A stretch of 64,000 nucleotides of DNA from Aquarana catesbeiana (lineage: Eukaryota > Chordata > Amphibia > Anura > Ranidae). The stretch is taken from assembly GCF_042186555.1 (NCBI RefSeq), contig NC_133333.1:225505569-225569568 (forward strand). The letters run 5' to 3'. Every line of letters starts with the position of its first letter. The first letter of the stretch is position 1. Positions 45,354 through 55,682 of this stretch are shown one piece after another. The notes under the pieces were generated by a model. The model ran no database searches and had not been told where the DNA came from. It saw only the letters and a list, made by a program, of their open reading frames with translations. The translations under genes were made by a program, and so were the position numbers.

Positions 45354-45645
45354 GCTTTCGGCCAATCGGGAAACAGGTCCCACCACCCACATCTTGATTG
45401 GCCGGGAGGAGAGTCAGTGTGACAATAGCGAATATTCATTCGCTATTGTCACACAACTGGGTGGGCTCCGGGCGCAGTAGTCTGCGCCCTGATTCCGGCC
45501 TTTTTTTAAGCCTATTAGAGCCTCTGGCTCTAATCACGTGCTTCAAAAAAAAAGATTCATTGGAATCCATGCATCTGGCACCCTGCATGTAGATTAGGGG
45601 GCCAGATGCATGGATAGGGCGGCGGCCTAATGGACGGTCCGCCAC
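45354..45645. mobile_element. Element of the 9888-10310 family, first duplicate
   Basis: Contains 'gacaatagcgaatattcatt' hairpin, 'attagagcctctggctctaat' and 'agattagggggccagatgca'. Ends near 'gacggtccgccactg'. Confidence 0.65.
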
Positions 45646-46034
45646 TGGTATATAGGAATGAAAAAAGCCTTGAAAGCAAAGGGAAATAAAAGCAGAATAG
45701 AAAAAAGGAAGGAAGGACAAGGAAAAGGAGTGTAAAGAGATGGGGGAAAAAGAAGTGGCAGCTGGTGCTCCATCGGTCGGGGTGGGGGGGTGGCAGACTG
45801 ACCTGACTACGGACCCCCTGTCACTCCAGTCTGCACTGCGCACCATACTCAACCCCCCCTTGGTCTCCTGCTCATTAACCCTGTGCTGCCCCCAGACTGA
45901 CATATGGCGGCGGCTTCCCCCCTCAGTCTCCTCTGTGTCCCTGCTCCCTCAGTCAGGCTTCCCATGCGATTCCTCAACATCACGGCGGTCGTATGTCTCC
46001 TCCCTCCTTCCTCCTCCTCATAGGCCAATAGGAT

Positions 46035-46350
46035 GACTTCTCCTTTCGGCCAATCGGGAAACAAGTCTCACCACAGGCTTCGTGATTGGCCATGAGGAGA
46101 GTCGGTGTAACAATAGCGAATATTCATTCGCTATTGTCACACAACTGGGTGGGCTCAGGGCGCAGTAGTCTGCGCCCTGATTCCATCCTTTTTTTAAGCT
46201 TATTAGAGCCTCTGACTCTAATCACGTGCTTCAAAAAAAAAAAGATTCATTGGAATCCATGCGTCTGGTGCCCTGCATGTAGATTAGGGGGCCGGATGCA
46301 TGGGTAGGGGGGCGGCGTCCCTGCCCCTGCGCCCCTAATGGACGGGCCGC
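46035..46350. mobile_element. Element of the 9888-10310 family, second duplicate
   Basis: Same order of blocks as 45354-45645 with scattered substitutions; ends near 'gacgggccgcagctgg'. Confidence 0.65.
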
Positions 46351-46650
46351 AGCTGGTACAAAGGAATGAAAAAAGCCAGGAAGGAAGGAAGGAAAGACGG
46401 AAGGAAAGTGCGCACTAGGGCTCACATTTTAGACTGTATATTTCTCTCTATATATGGTTTTTTAACCTTTTTCCTGTCTTTTCACACAAACGTATGTTTC
46501 TATGTTTCAATAAATATTAATATTATTTTTCTATATCCTCATTGTTTACTGTGTCGTTAATCCGACTGTGGGTCACTTTCTAGGACCCGTTTTTTCTGTA
46601 CCTTCATAATTATTTACGGATGAGGCGGTGAGTGCTTTCTCTATTTCTAA

Positions 46651-46816
46651 TGAAGGAAGGAGGGAAGGAAGGAAGGAAGGAAGGAAGGAAGGAAGGAAGG
46701 AAGGAAGGAAGGAAGGAAGGAAGGAAGAAAGGAAGGAAGGAAGGAAGGAAGGAAGGAAGGAAGGAAGGAAGGAAGGAAGGAAGGAAGGAAGGAAGGAAGG
46801 AAGGAAGGAAGGAAGA
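46651..46816. repeat. (GGAA)n array
   Basis: About 40 GGAA units with one GAAA interruption. Confidence 0.95.
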
Positions 46817-46822
46817 GGAGGG

Positions 46823-48376
46823 GAGGAATTAAGGAAGGTAGGCAGGCTACTTACTACAAAGGCTAGTTATAAATTGGGGTGGTTGCCATCTTTTTCTATA
46901 GCTTGTTCGCTGGATTTGGAGTGGGGACACTTTGGATGCCTCCAGCCGCCATTGTGCTCCTGCTGGGTGTTCAATGTGTTCCTGTGCTTTTCAGGAGGAG
47001 TGGACTCCCTCCAGGGAAACCTACCCTTAATTTATCCACTGCTATTTGCTCCAATTTGGAGATTCTCAAAAATATTATTTAGGAGGGCAGTACACAGAGG
47101 CGTCTTGATGTAGGCACTACAACTTCCACATATATTTTCAAATGTGTGCAACTAAACCCCCTGTTTTTAATGTGAATTGTTAGATAGTCAATTTGTTTTT
47201 AAGGTTTTTTTGGGTTTATTTGCAGGCTAGCTGGTAAGGGTGCTGGGAATTTTTGGTCTGTTTGTGTTGTGCATCATGTTAATGTTAATCTAGCCTTGAT
47301 TGCAGCTGTTTTGTCACATAGCAGGAAGCTCCTGTGCATAATAATCCCCTACAGCACCAAGTATGGAAACCAGTAGGTAGGGGTCAGGACAACAATAGTG
47401 AAGTTATAGGCCAACATAAAACAAAGATGAGCTTTTGCTTTGTTAAATTTAACAGTTACCCCTCGTTTAATCTTTACTGGCAAAAAATCTCCTGGCTATA
47501 CAGGAGTTGTCCTTCTCTTGTATGGCCAGAAGAAGGACAACTTGGTAGATGGTAGAGAAGAGCCCAGAACCTGTGAATAGTGTAAATTCATCTGAGGAAG
47601 TCAATAAAACGTCCTGCCACACATTAAAATAAATGAAGCTCTGGGAGGCAACGATCTGAATGACTTAGGAATTGGCACTTGGGTAGAATGACTCAGCTGC
47701 CAGCCAGCTGGATTTTTTTGACACTATGAAAAATCCCTTTCCCAAAACGTCCCCCTGTCTGTGTAACCTCTAACCAATCTCTTCTTGAATACATCATCCT
47801 GGATGTGTGTAGCTGTCCTGAGCTCCAAAAAGGTACCATTGTACGTTAGATGACAAACAGATGGAAGTGCGTTCCAGTGGCTCAGGCCGGATCTGGATGG
47901 CAAGTGATGATCTGCCAGTTGGCTAGCAAGTACGGCAGGGCATACGCTAATTGGAAATAAATGTGACATTTCTGCTGCTTATGTAGGAAGAAATAAACCG
48001 GAGCCATAAAACCTGAGTTCCGTGTTGTCAAGCCGCAAGTTTACTGGTGAGCCAAATGACAAAATCGCCAGATTGCCACTTCCTCGAATAAAGTGCAAAG
48101 TGCTGACTGAGGAAAGCAATGCTAGAAAATCACTGACTCAGGGTACCTGTGTCATGCTGGGTTTATGGAGCAGCTGTTCGGGACTAACAACAGAAGAATG
48201 ACTGTATTCACTTGATTCAAATTTATAGCTAAATAGGACAAAAACGTTCCAATATTAGTAATAGGTGTAAAAGGTCATTTACCTTTTACTAGCATTGTCA
48301 TAGGCTGGGGTCCGTATCCACAGACACAGGGAGGGGGGGGGGGCCCGGGCGAAAAAAAAGAGACAGCGGGGTTGAT
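46823..48376. other. Unassigned
   Basis: About 1.5 kb. No element ends, no tandem repeats and no recognisable protein. Frames of 60-81 codons here are not supported. Confidence 0.4.
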
Positions 48377-48711
48377 TAAGGCTCCATTCACACTCGTGCG
48401 ACTTGTCATGCGAATTTTGACAATAAAGTCACCCCATGGAAAGAAAGAACTAAAAAAGTTGCAAGGATGGACTTTATAGGCACACACATATAGGATAAAA
48501 CTATGTCTATGTGCCTATAAAGTCCATCCTTGCAACTTTTTTAGTTTTTTCTTTCCATTCAATATTGGGACGTTGGCATATCGTTACTAGTGTACCCACA
48601 GTGTCACCCTGTGAGGATGCACGTTCAATTCTATTAAACTTTATTAACAAGTCACACCCCATGTTATTAAATGACAACTGTTCAAGTATGTGCGACTAAA
48701 AGTGATATTAA

Positions 48712-49663
48712 CCACTAGCCGACCAGCTGCTGTCATTATACTGCAGCAGGTTGGCTCATTCCCACGAATCGCCGTAGCTGTACATCCGCCCTTCAAACAG
48801 CTATAGCGGGCGCGCGGGTGCACGCTGCAACGCAGGTGAGCTGATGCGCGTGGCCAGCCACCTGCGATCGCTCCACAGAGAGGCAGAACGGGGATCTGTC
48901 ATTGTAAACAGACAGATCCCTGTTCGATCAGGGGGGTAGAGAGTGATCGTCTGTTCCTAGTGATCAGGAACAGCGATCTCTCTCCTCCTCCAGTCAGTAC
49001 ACTCCCCCCCACAGTTAGAAACACCTCAGTAGGGAACACATTTAACCCTTTGATCGCCCCCTAGTGTTTACACCTTCCCTGCTAGTGTCATTTACACAGT
49101 AATAAATGCATTTTTATAGCACTGATCGTTGTATATATGTCACTGGTCCCAAAAAAGTGTCATCTGTCTGCCGCAATGTCGCAGTCCCGCTAAAAATGGC
49201 TGATCACCGCCATTACTAGTAAAAAATAAATAAATCATAAAAATGCCATAAATCTATTCCCTATTTTATAGACGCTATAACTTTTGCTCAAACCAATCAA
49301 TATACGCTTATTGCGTTTTTTTGTTTTTTTTTTACCAAAAATATGTAGAAGAATACATATTGGCCTAAACTGATGAAGAAATTAATTTTTTTTTATTTAT
49401 TTTTTTGGAAAATTTATTATTGCAAAAAGTAAAAAATATTGTTTATTTTTCAAAACTTTTTTTGTTTAAAGCGCAAAAAATAAAAACCGCAGAGATGATC
49501 AAATACCACCAAAACAAAGCTCTATTTGTGGGGAAAAAAGGACGTCAATTTTGTTTGGGTACAGAGCCGCACGACCGCGCAATTATCAGATAAATTGACA
49601 CAGTGCCGTATAGCAAAAAATGGCCTGGTCATTAAGGGGGAAAACCTTCCGATCTTTAAGTCG
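48712..49663. mobile_element. TTAA element (AACCACT…AAGT family), copy 3, complete
   Basis: TTAA at 48708-48711 and 49664-49667; left CCACTAGCCGACCAGC, right 'gatctttaagtcg'. It gives the complete structure for the truncated copies at 24403 and 33588. AT-rich right half, GC-rich left half; no protein. Confidence 0.85.
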
Positions 49664-49667
49664 TTAA

Positions 49668-50130
49668 AGGCTTTCAAAGAAAAAAAAAAAACATGTCATA
49701 CTTACCTGCTCTGTGCAGTGGTTTTGCACAGAGCAGCCCCGATCCTCCTCTTCTCGGGTGCTCCTGGCTCCTCCTTCCTGCCGAGTGCCAAGCTGCTTGC
49801 TCTGGGGGCACCCAAGCAGGCATGCTCCCGAGCCGCTGCTCTATGTGTCAATTCACACTAGGAGATGCGGCTCGGGCCGTGCCCCCTCTCTCTCCTCACT
49901 GGTTCACTGGCTGTGATTGACAGCAGCAGGAGCCAATGGCGCCCGCTGATGTCTCAGCCAATGAGGAGGGAGAGACCCTAGAGAGCTGAGGCTCTCGTGT
50001 ACATCGCTGGATAGAGATGGGGCTCAGGTAAGTATTAGGGATGGTGGGTGTTGCTGCACACAGAGGATTTTTTATCTTAATGCATGGAATGCATTAAGGT
50101 AAAAAAACTTTCTGCCTTTAGAACAACTTT
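49668..50130. mobile_element. TTAA MITE directly abutting the previous element
   Basis: Shares the TTAA at 49664-49667 with its neighbour. Interior has CTTACCTG (49702) and CTCAGGTAAGTATT (50024), right end 'ttctgcctttagaacaactt'. Confidence 0.75.
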
Positions 50131-50345
50131 AAAGTCGCAGTGACTTTAAAAAGGTTCCTGCACTACTTTGGTCTGACTTTCATGTGCCATAGACTGCAAT
50201 GTAAACCCCTTAAAAGTTGCTCCTGAATGTTATACATGCGACAGTTGTTCGACAGTTCTTCATTATAATTGGTCAAGGCCAAAGTAGCATCCAAGTCACA
50301 CCTTTCACGCAACTTTGGAGTCGCACAAGTGTGAATGGAGCCTTA

Positions 50346-50510
50346 CTAAAACTGAAGTGTGCAAAATCTGCTGCATCTCTTCATGGTAGCCAATCAGCTT
50401 CTAACGTCAGCTTGTTGAATTAAGCTTTGACAATAAAACCTGGAAGCTGATTGGTTACCATGCACAGCTACACCAGAATTTGTACTCTCCAGCTTTAGAA
50501 AATCACCCCA
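50346..50510. mobile_element. Partial MITE with 'gctgattggttaccatgcac'
   Basis: An inverted pair 'aatcagcttctaacgtcagcttgttgaatt' and 'caataaaacctggaagctgatt' surrounds 50418; it matches 28322-28415. Confidence 0.6.
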
Positions 50511-50839
50511 GTGTTAAAAGCAAATCCTTAAGAAAACAATGTTCTAAGAATGTCTGTTTTTTTTCTAATAATTGGTGGGTCAAAAAAACATTTGTTTTTC
50601 GACTGCAAAGATGAGAAAATTCGAAGAAGCAGGATGGAAACTTTTTCTTGAACGGAAAGATTTCTTTACAGTGAATGTAATTTTCATTCAGTAAAGTCCA
50701 TTCATTCCAAAATCAAATGTTAAAAGCAAATAAAATCTTTCGAACGCCATTTGAGTGCTCTGCGATTTGTTGTATTTTAACTCCTTCAGATCCGGATCTG
50801 CTTTGCCGGGAGTAGTGCCATGAGGGAGTACTCATCAGT
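50511..50839. other. Unassigned
   Basis: No repeat or coding frame recognised. Confidence 0.4.
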
Positions 50840-51045
50840 GCCACCTAGCCTTGCTGCCTATCAGTGTCACCTACCAGTGCCGATCAGTGCCCATCACTGC
50901 AACCTATCAGTGCCACCTATTAGTGCCCTTCAGAGCCACCTATCAATGCCCTTCAGTGCTGCCCATCAGTGCCACCCATCATTGCCACCTTCCAGTGCCC
51001 ACCAATGCCACCTATCAGTGCCCACCAGTACTGCCTATTATGTGT
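50840..51045. repeat. Short-period minisatellite 'cagtgccacctat'
   Basis: Units of 11-13 bp, with 'cagtgccc' and 'ccatcagtgcc' variants, about 17 copies. Confidence 0.85.
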
Positions 51046-51694
51046 ACAGTGAAACTATATACAATCTGTACATAAGAATGTAAGTGCCACACCGTAACAA
51101 CCCATGTAGGGAAGCTGTTCATTTTTTGTCCAGCTAGTGGGCACAAATAGAAAATCGGTTTTAACTTTTTAGAGCTGAAAAATAGAAGGAACGGGTTGGA
51201 AAATTCTGCCGAATGCATGATAAATTGAAAGGTAAATTTGTTGTTTCTAACCCGTTAAAAATTGAACTGTATGCACTGGGCATATGTGACAAAATGAGCG
51301 AAAAACTCCATGTCCATGGAGCGATTTATCGATCAAAATTCGATCATTACATGATAGCACTATTGTTTGCTCTCACGGCTGAGTGTTCGTTATTCGAAAA
51401 CGAGTTTGAACGATTTTTCATATAGTATATGATAAGCATTACTCTGTGCTGTGAATGTAACAAAGGAACTTACTGATTGGAATACAGAGCAGAGAAATGA
51501 CCTGACCAGTGGGCAGCTGCTCCCTCCCTATCCAATCACAGACTTGACCAATTTATAATGCTATGACTCCAGTGGAGAAAAGTAACAGGTCAGGTTTTAT
51601 GTCTGACAGGGGTGGACCCAATAAATATTTTGCAGATAAAACAGGTTCTGTATATTTTTTCATCTGTGAATTTAGCTGTTTACCTGGAGTTTAG
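51046..51694. other. Unassigned
   Basis: Contains an imperfect inverted pair around 'aacgggttgg' and 'ctaacccgtt' (51191-51257). Nothing else is recognised. Confidence 0.4.
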
Positions 51695-51716
51695 CTTTAA
51701 GTTTAGCCTGATTGGA

Positions 51717-52438
51717 AGAGAGAACGGATAAAGGGCCACAGAGCCCTAATTCGGACTTTACAGGCAAGATGGACAATGATATAGTACAAAAATATATTTT
51801 ATTAACAATAAGTCATATCAAACAGGTCAAGTAAAAAAGAATTAAAAACATACCATAGGCATATGATAGTAATGAGTATCTAGTGTAAACAAGAGAGTTG
51901 ACACCAAATAAATGGCAGTGAGCCCCTGTGCATCAACGCGTTTCGCTGTTTTGCTTCGTCAGGACACACTTGGGGTAGTTGGAAGGAACAGGTCTCACTT
52001 GTCAGCAAAGAAATATCTCCACATGGAGAGCTCCCAGATGATCACCCAGGAATCACTGTGTAAAGCAGGAGGCAGTCTCTTACTAACACTAGCGACCGTG
52101 TATAGGGCTGATGGCGTAAAGATATATAGATATTAATATAAACTCATATGGTTCACCGGGGAAGGAAGGAGATACACCGTAAGTATCCAGATAATTCATG
52201 GGGGAGGGTAATAGAGAGGAGAAGGGTAGAACAAACACCCTTTCACCTGTTTTCAGTCCACAGTAACAGGGTCTTCAACAATAATCCATATGGACAGATA
52301 TATATTCCTTCCAAACCGGATGTATCGAACTCTCCTATACCCGCCCACAGTCAGTATAACTATATAGCTCCATAGGTATATTTAAACAGGCCATAGTAGC
52401 AGGAGGTTCAGTGTCTCCCCCTGGAACAAACTAACCAC
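51717..52438 (-). mobile_element. Penelope-like insertion with 22-bp target duplication
   Basis: A 722-bp insertion bracketed by the same 22-bp word (starts CTTTAAGTTTAGCC) at 51695-51716 and 52439-52460. On the minus strand it carries the complete hammerhead-like motif (51922-51975), followed by AATAAAATATATTTTTGTAC (near 51785-51803). No coding region remains. A long duplication fits target-primed retrotransposition rather than a DNA transposon. Confidence 0.7.
51922..51975 (-). ncRNA. Hammerhead-ribozyme-like motif (d), intact core
   Basis: Minus strand: CTGACGA (complement of 51956-51962), a short loop, then GAAACGCGTT (complement of 51935-51944). All conserved core bases of a hammerhead are present: CUGANGA, GAAA, the A15-U16 pair closing a minimal stem III, and T at the cleavage position 17. 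Stem I pairs GTGTGTC with GATGCAC (7 pairs, two of them G-U) and, after a small internal loop, CCCC with GGGG. Stem II is weak (two G-C pairs), which is the main doubt about activity. Type I hammerheads with very short stem III are known from Penelope-like elements. Confidence 0.65.
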
Positions 52439-52460
52439 CTTTAAGTTTAGCCTGATTGGA

Positions 52461-52902
52461 TATGGTGTAGATGAGAGTTCCAGAGGCTTGTACTGGTGAC
52501 AGTGTGGCCCTTGAATGATCTTTTGCCTAGCTTGTGATAGATCCATATATACAGGCTGATTATCTACCCACCTTCACTTACACATAATCCAAGCATGTCC
52601 GGACACCTAAAGCTAGTGATAGGAATAATAGCATAATAATAGTTAGATTACCACCAATGAAGTCTACTATCATAGATAAGAGGTCATAAAGTAATGAGTC
52701 TGTATTTAAATAGGATTACAGTAGGCACTAAGTGTGTTCTGTGAATTCGGCATTTGAGGTTTTGTGTCAAACCACATAGAAATGACTCAGCACCTAAATA
52801 CTTTTATTCTACTAAACCTTTTGACCCTTTCTTTTTTTTTTCTGACTCACGTTAATACTGTTTTTTTTTTACTGTACTTTTTCACACCATATTGAATTTA
52901 AT
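52461..52902. other. Unassigned
   Basis: T-rich stretches near 52830-52870; no element recognised. Confidence 0.4.
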
Positions 52903-53101
52903 GTTTCTTTAAAGATTACCCTCAAAGATTCCCGAGCTAAGAGCCACCAGATGGATTATAGAAGCAGGACCATATTGACCAAGAGGCCACCGGGAAAGGA
53001 GATGCCCATCATCTTTCTTTAAAGATTACCCTCAAAGATTCCCGAGCTAAGAGCCACCAGATGGTTTATAGAAGCAGGACCATATTGACCAAGAGGCCAC
53101 C
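52903..53101. repeat. Recent 110-bp tandem duplication
   Basis: 'tttctttaaagattaccctc' through 'ccaccgggaaaggag' occurs twice, 110 bp apart, with a single clear difference (ggattatag versus ggtttatag). Confidence 0.9.
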
Positions 53102-53270
53102 GGGAAAGGAGGAGGACAACGGCAAAGACCAATATGCACAATTTGGGCTTAGATATTTTGGTCAGAATAGGAATTATGTGCACAAGTTCTGCTTTTTTTT
53201 TTTTTAACTGAATTCCAGATGTGATCTCTATTGCATAGTTATAATGGTTCAGCTTTGGACCAATGACTAA

Positions 53271-53727
53271 TGCCGCGTACACACGGTCGGACTTTTCGTC
53301 TACAAAAGTCCGACAGCCTGTCCGACAGACTTCCGGCGGACTTCCGGCGGACTTTCGGCGGACTTGCAGCAGACTTTCTAACGAACGGACTTGCCTACAC
53401 ACGACCACACAAAAGTCCGACGGATTCGTACGTGATGACGTACACCGGACTAAAATAAGGAAGTTCATAGCCAGTAGCCAATAGCTGCCCTAGCATGGGT
53501 TTTTGTCCGTCGGACTAGCACACAGACGAGCGGATTTCGGGGTCCGTCGTAGTTACGACGTAAAGATTTGAAGCATGTTTCAAATCTAAAGTCCGTCGGA
53601 TTTGAGGCTGAAAAAGTCTGCTGAAAGTCCGGAGAAGCCCACACACGATCGGATTACCAGCCAGCTTTAGTCCGTCGGCGTCCGTTGGACTTTTGTAGAT
53701 GAAAAGTCCGACCGTGTGTACGCGGCA
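53271..53727. mobile_element. Harbinger-like MITE (TWA family), copy 4, divergent subfamily
   Basis: TGCCGCGTACACACGGTCGG ends, flanked by a perfect TAA duplication (53268-53270 and 53728-53730). The interior differs from copies 1-3 and repeats 'gtccg(t/a)cgga' and 'cttccggcggactt'. Confidence 0.85.
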
Positions 53728-53730
53728 TAA

Positions 53731-54294
53731 TACTTACATTGGTCCCAGCTGTGTGCATATTTCATACTTGAGGGACCACTTTGGAAACTGACAATCGCTG
53801 TAGTAGCCACCTCTACTACAGTCATTGCGGCAATTTTTAGCATTCTCTGCCGAGAGGTTTCCCCACTGCACATTGACCACCGGGGATGGCTCACTTGGTA
53901 CAGCCACCATTCACAGAATCGCGAACTGCAGAACAGACACCCCAACAGATGAGTCTACAGTTGATATGGAATGCTGGACCTAAATTTGATGCTTATTGAA
54001 GAGAAGACTGCCAACTCCTGTTGCTTATAAAGGAACTGTATTATCAGTCAATGGCATCATGAGAGAGAAGACACCTCCCCCTACATACATGCGGACTTAG
54101 CTTTTTTTTTTTTTGCAGAAGTCATGTTGGTCTTAAAATCCGGTGTTCTGAATTAGAGAAAAAGTGAACAGACCTTTTAAAGATGCTATGTAGTCAGCCC
54201 TTTCCTGTTCACCTTGCTTCCTATTGAGTAGAAAAGTTGCTGCTTCACATATTATAAACCATTAGGAGGTGTGGAGGCTACAAAGGGGTACATC
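53731..54294. other. Unassigned
   Basis: No repeat or coding frame recognised. Confidence 0.4.
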
Positions 54295-54464
54295 TAGGGT
54301 TGCCACCTCATCCCTTTAAAACTGAACAAATAATAATTACACAGGTTCTGTGGCTGATTAAGGTGGTAATTAAACTCACACGGCGACTTATCTGCATTAA
54401 ATTAGCCTCAGAACCTGTGTAATTCATATGTGTTCAGGTTTAAAGGGATGAGGTGGCAGCTCTA
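54295..54464. mobile_element. hAT-type MITE (TAGGGTTGCCACC family), copy 2
   Basis: The same 170-bp element as 3804-3973, with the perfect 8-bp duplication GGTACATC (54287-54294 and 54465-54472). Confidence 0.92.
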
Positions 54465-54531
54465 GGTACATCACATATTAACAATGAATGATCCAGTCAA
54501 CTTTTCATTCAAAAGCTTTAAAGTAATACTA

Positions 54532-54985
54532 AAGTGAAAACTTTTTTTTTCTTTAAAATAAAAAAGAGGTTATAGTTACCGGCTCTGTTCAAGAGTATGA
54601 CACAGAGTGGTCCCCTCTTTGGCAGTCCGCAGCTGGCACTGTCTTCTCCTTCTTCTTCCGAGTGCTCCCTTAGCAAGCCACTTGCTATGGGGGCACCCCT
54701 GCGGACGCGCTCCTGATCTGGGCTGAGTCCATAGACACACACAGTGCTGGTAAGCCTCAAACCTGCTTCCTGGTCACAGGAGTTTGACTGACAGCTGCTG
54801 CCTGAGTCTCCTGTGAGACCAGGAAGTGGAGAAGGACTGCTGCAGCTGGGCACAGTGCTGGTGCGATGAGACTAGCCAGGTAAGTGTTTAGGGAAGGTGA
54901 CAGGGATGGGGTGGAGAAAAAGATAGTGGGGCGTTTTTTCGCCCTATTGCATACAATCCTTTAAGATAAAAAATGTAAACTTTGG
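54532..54985. mobile_element. TTAA MITE
   Basis: TTAA at 54528-54531, left 'agtaatactaaagtgaaaac', interior CCAGGTAAGTGTTT (54872), right part 'ctttaagataaaaaatgtaa'. The right boundary is approximate. Confidence 0.65.
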
Positions 54986-55682
54986 CAGCTTCCGCCCAAC
55001 TCCCCTTGCTACCCCACCCCCATCTCATCTAGTTTTTTGCTGACTCCCGCTGTATGCCAGAGAATGACAGGGGGCGGAGGCTGGGAGGAAAACTGGCTCC
55101 TGTTCAACCCCACCTGCCAGTGGTGCCCGTCCTTTCCTCCAATGCAGCTCCACACTTGCCCTCAGCTTATTTCCTCTCTCCTATTGTGAGCAGGCGAGTG
55201 GAAATTTTGAGTGCTTCTCTATGGGCTGCCTAAGTGGAGTGGCGGTGGAGTGAACAACAAGACAAGAGTATGGGATTGTATAGACGGGTTTCGGGTTTGT
55301 GTTGATGGCATCAGTTTGACATCACTTTGAGATGCTTCTGAGATCATTCAGAATTCATCTATGGGTGTATAGGTGTAATTCATTTATAGGTGTATATGTC
55401 TTGCAGTTTACCTCTTTCTGACCTGCATTTGATCTGCTTCTAGCAAGGTTTGCTTTCCCATAGACTTGTATGGGAATACAAACAAAATCCTGCCAATCCA
55501 AGCCCCTTTGTCAGGTGAAACTGAGCAGAAGTTAACTTTTTGCAGAAAACATGCCGCCCTACAACTATACCAGTATATAAAAAAAATTAAAAACTGAATT
55601 TCTGGGGGGCAGACAGGCTGTATTCTCAGTTTTTCCACTGGGCACACTGGGCGGGGGCCTCACTTGTCTGTAGGGCCTCATC
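54986..55682. other. Unassigned
   Basis: No element recognised. Confidence 0.4.

Larger units (their letters stand above)
44511..46395. repeat. Segmental tandem duplication of an element plus its flank
   Basis: 44511-45709 and 45710-46395 share, in order, 'aggaaggacaaggaaaagga', the 'ggc(a)gctggtg' element start, 'cagactgacctgac', 'aataggatg', 'ttcggccaatcgggaaaca', 'gcgaatattcattcgctatt', 'ctgattcc' and 'ggaatgaaaaaagcc'. The first copy is longer only because of the 44826-45353 insertion. Confidence 0.8.
48380..50342. mobile_element. Harbinger-like element (GGCTCCATTCACACT ends) with two nested TTAA elements
   Basis: Left GGCTCCATTCACACTCGTGCG and right 'cgcacaagtgtgaatggagcc' are inverted ends, flanked by TAA (48377-48379) and TTA (50343-50345). 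A 42-bp perfect hairpin at 48439-48560 ('aaagttgcaaggatggactt') and the two TTAA insertions fill most of the interior. Confidence 0.85.

Noticed and set aside
47592..47615. A possible sixth hammerhead-like motif (CTGAGGAAG…AAAACGTCC)
   Set aside because: Stem II is missing, the GAAA box is altered and stem I does not pair. Too weak to count.
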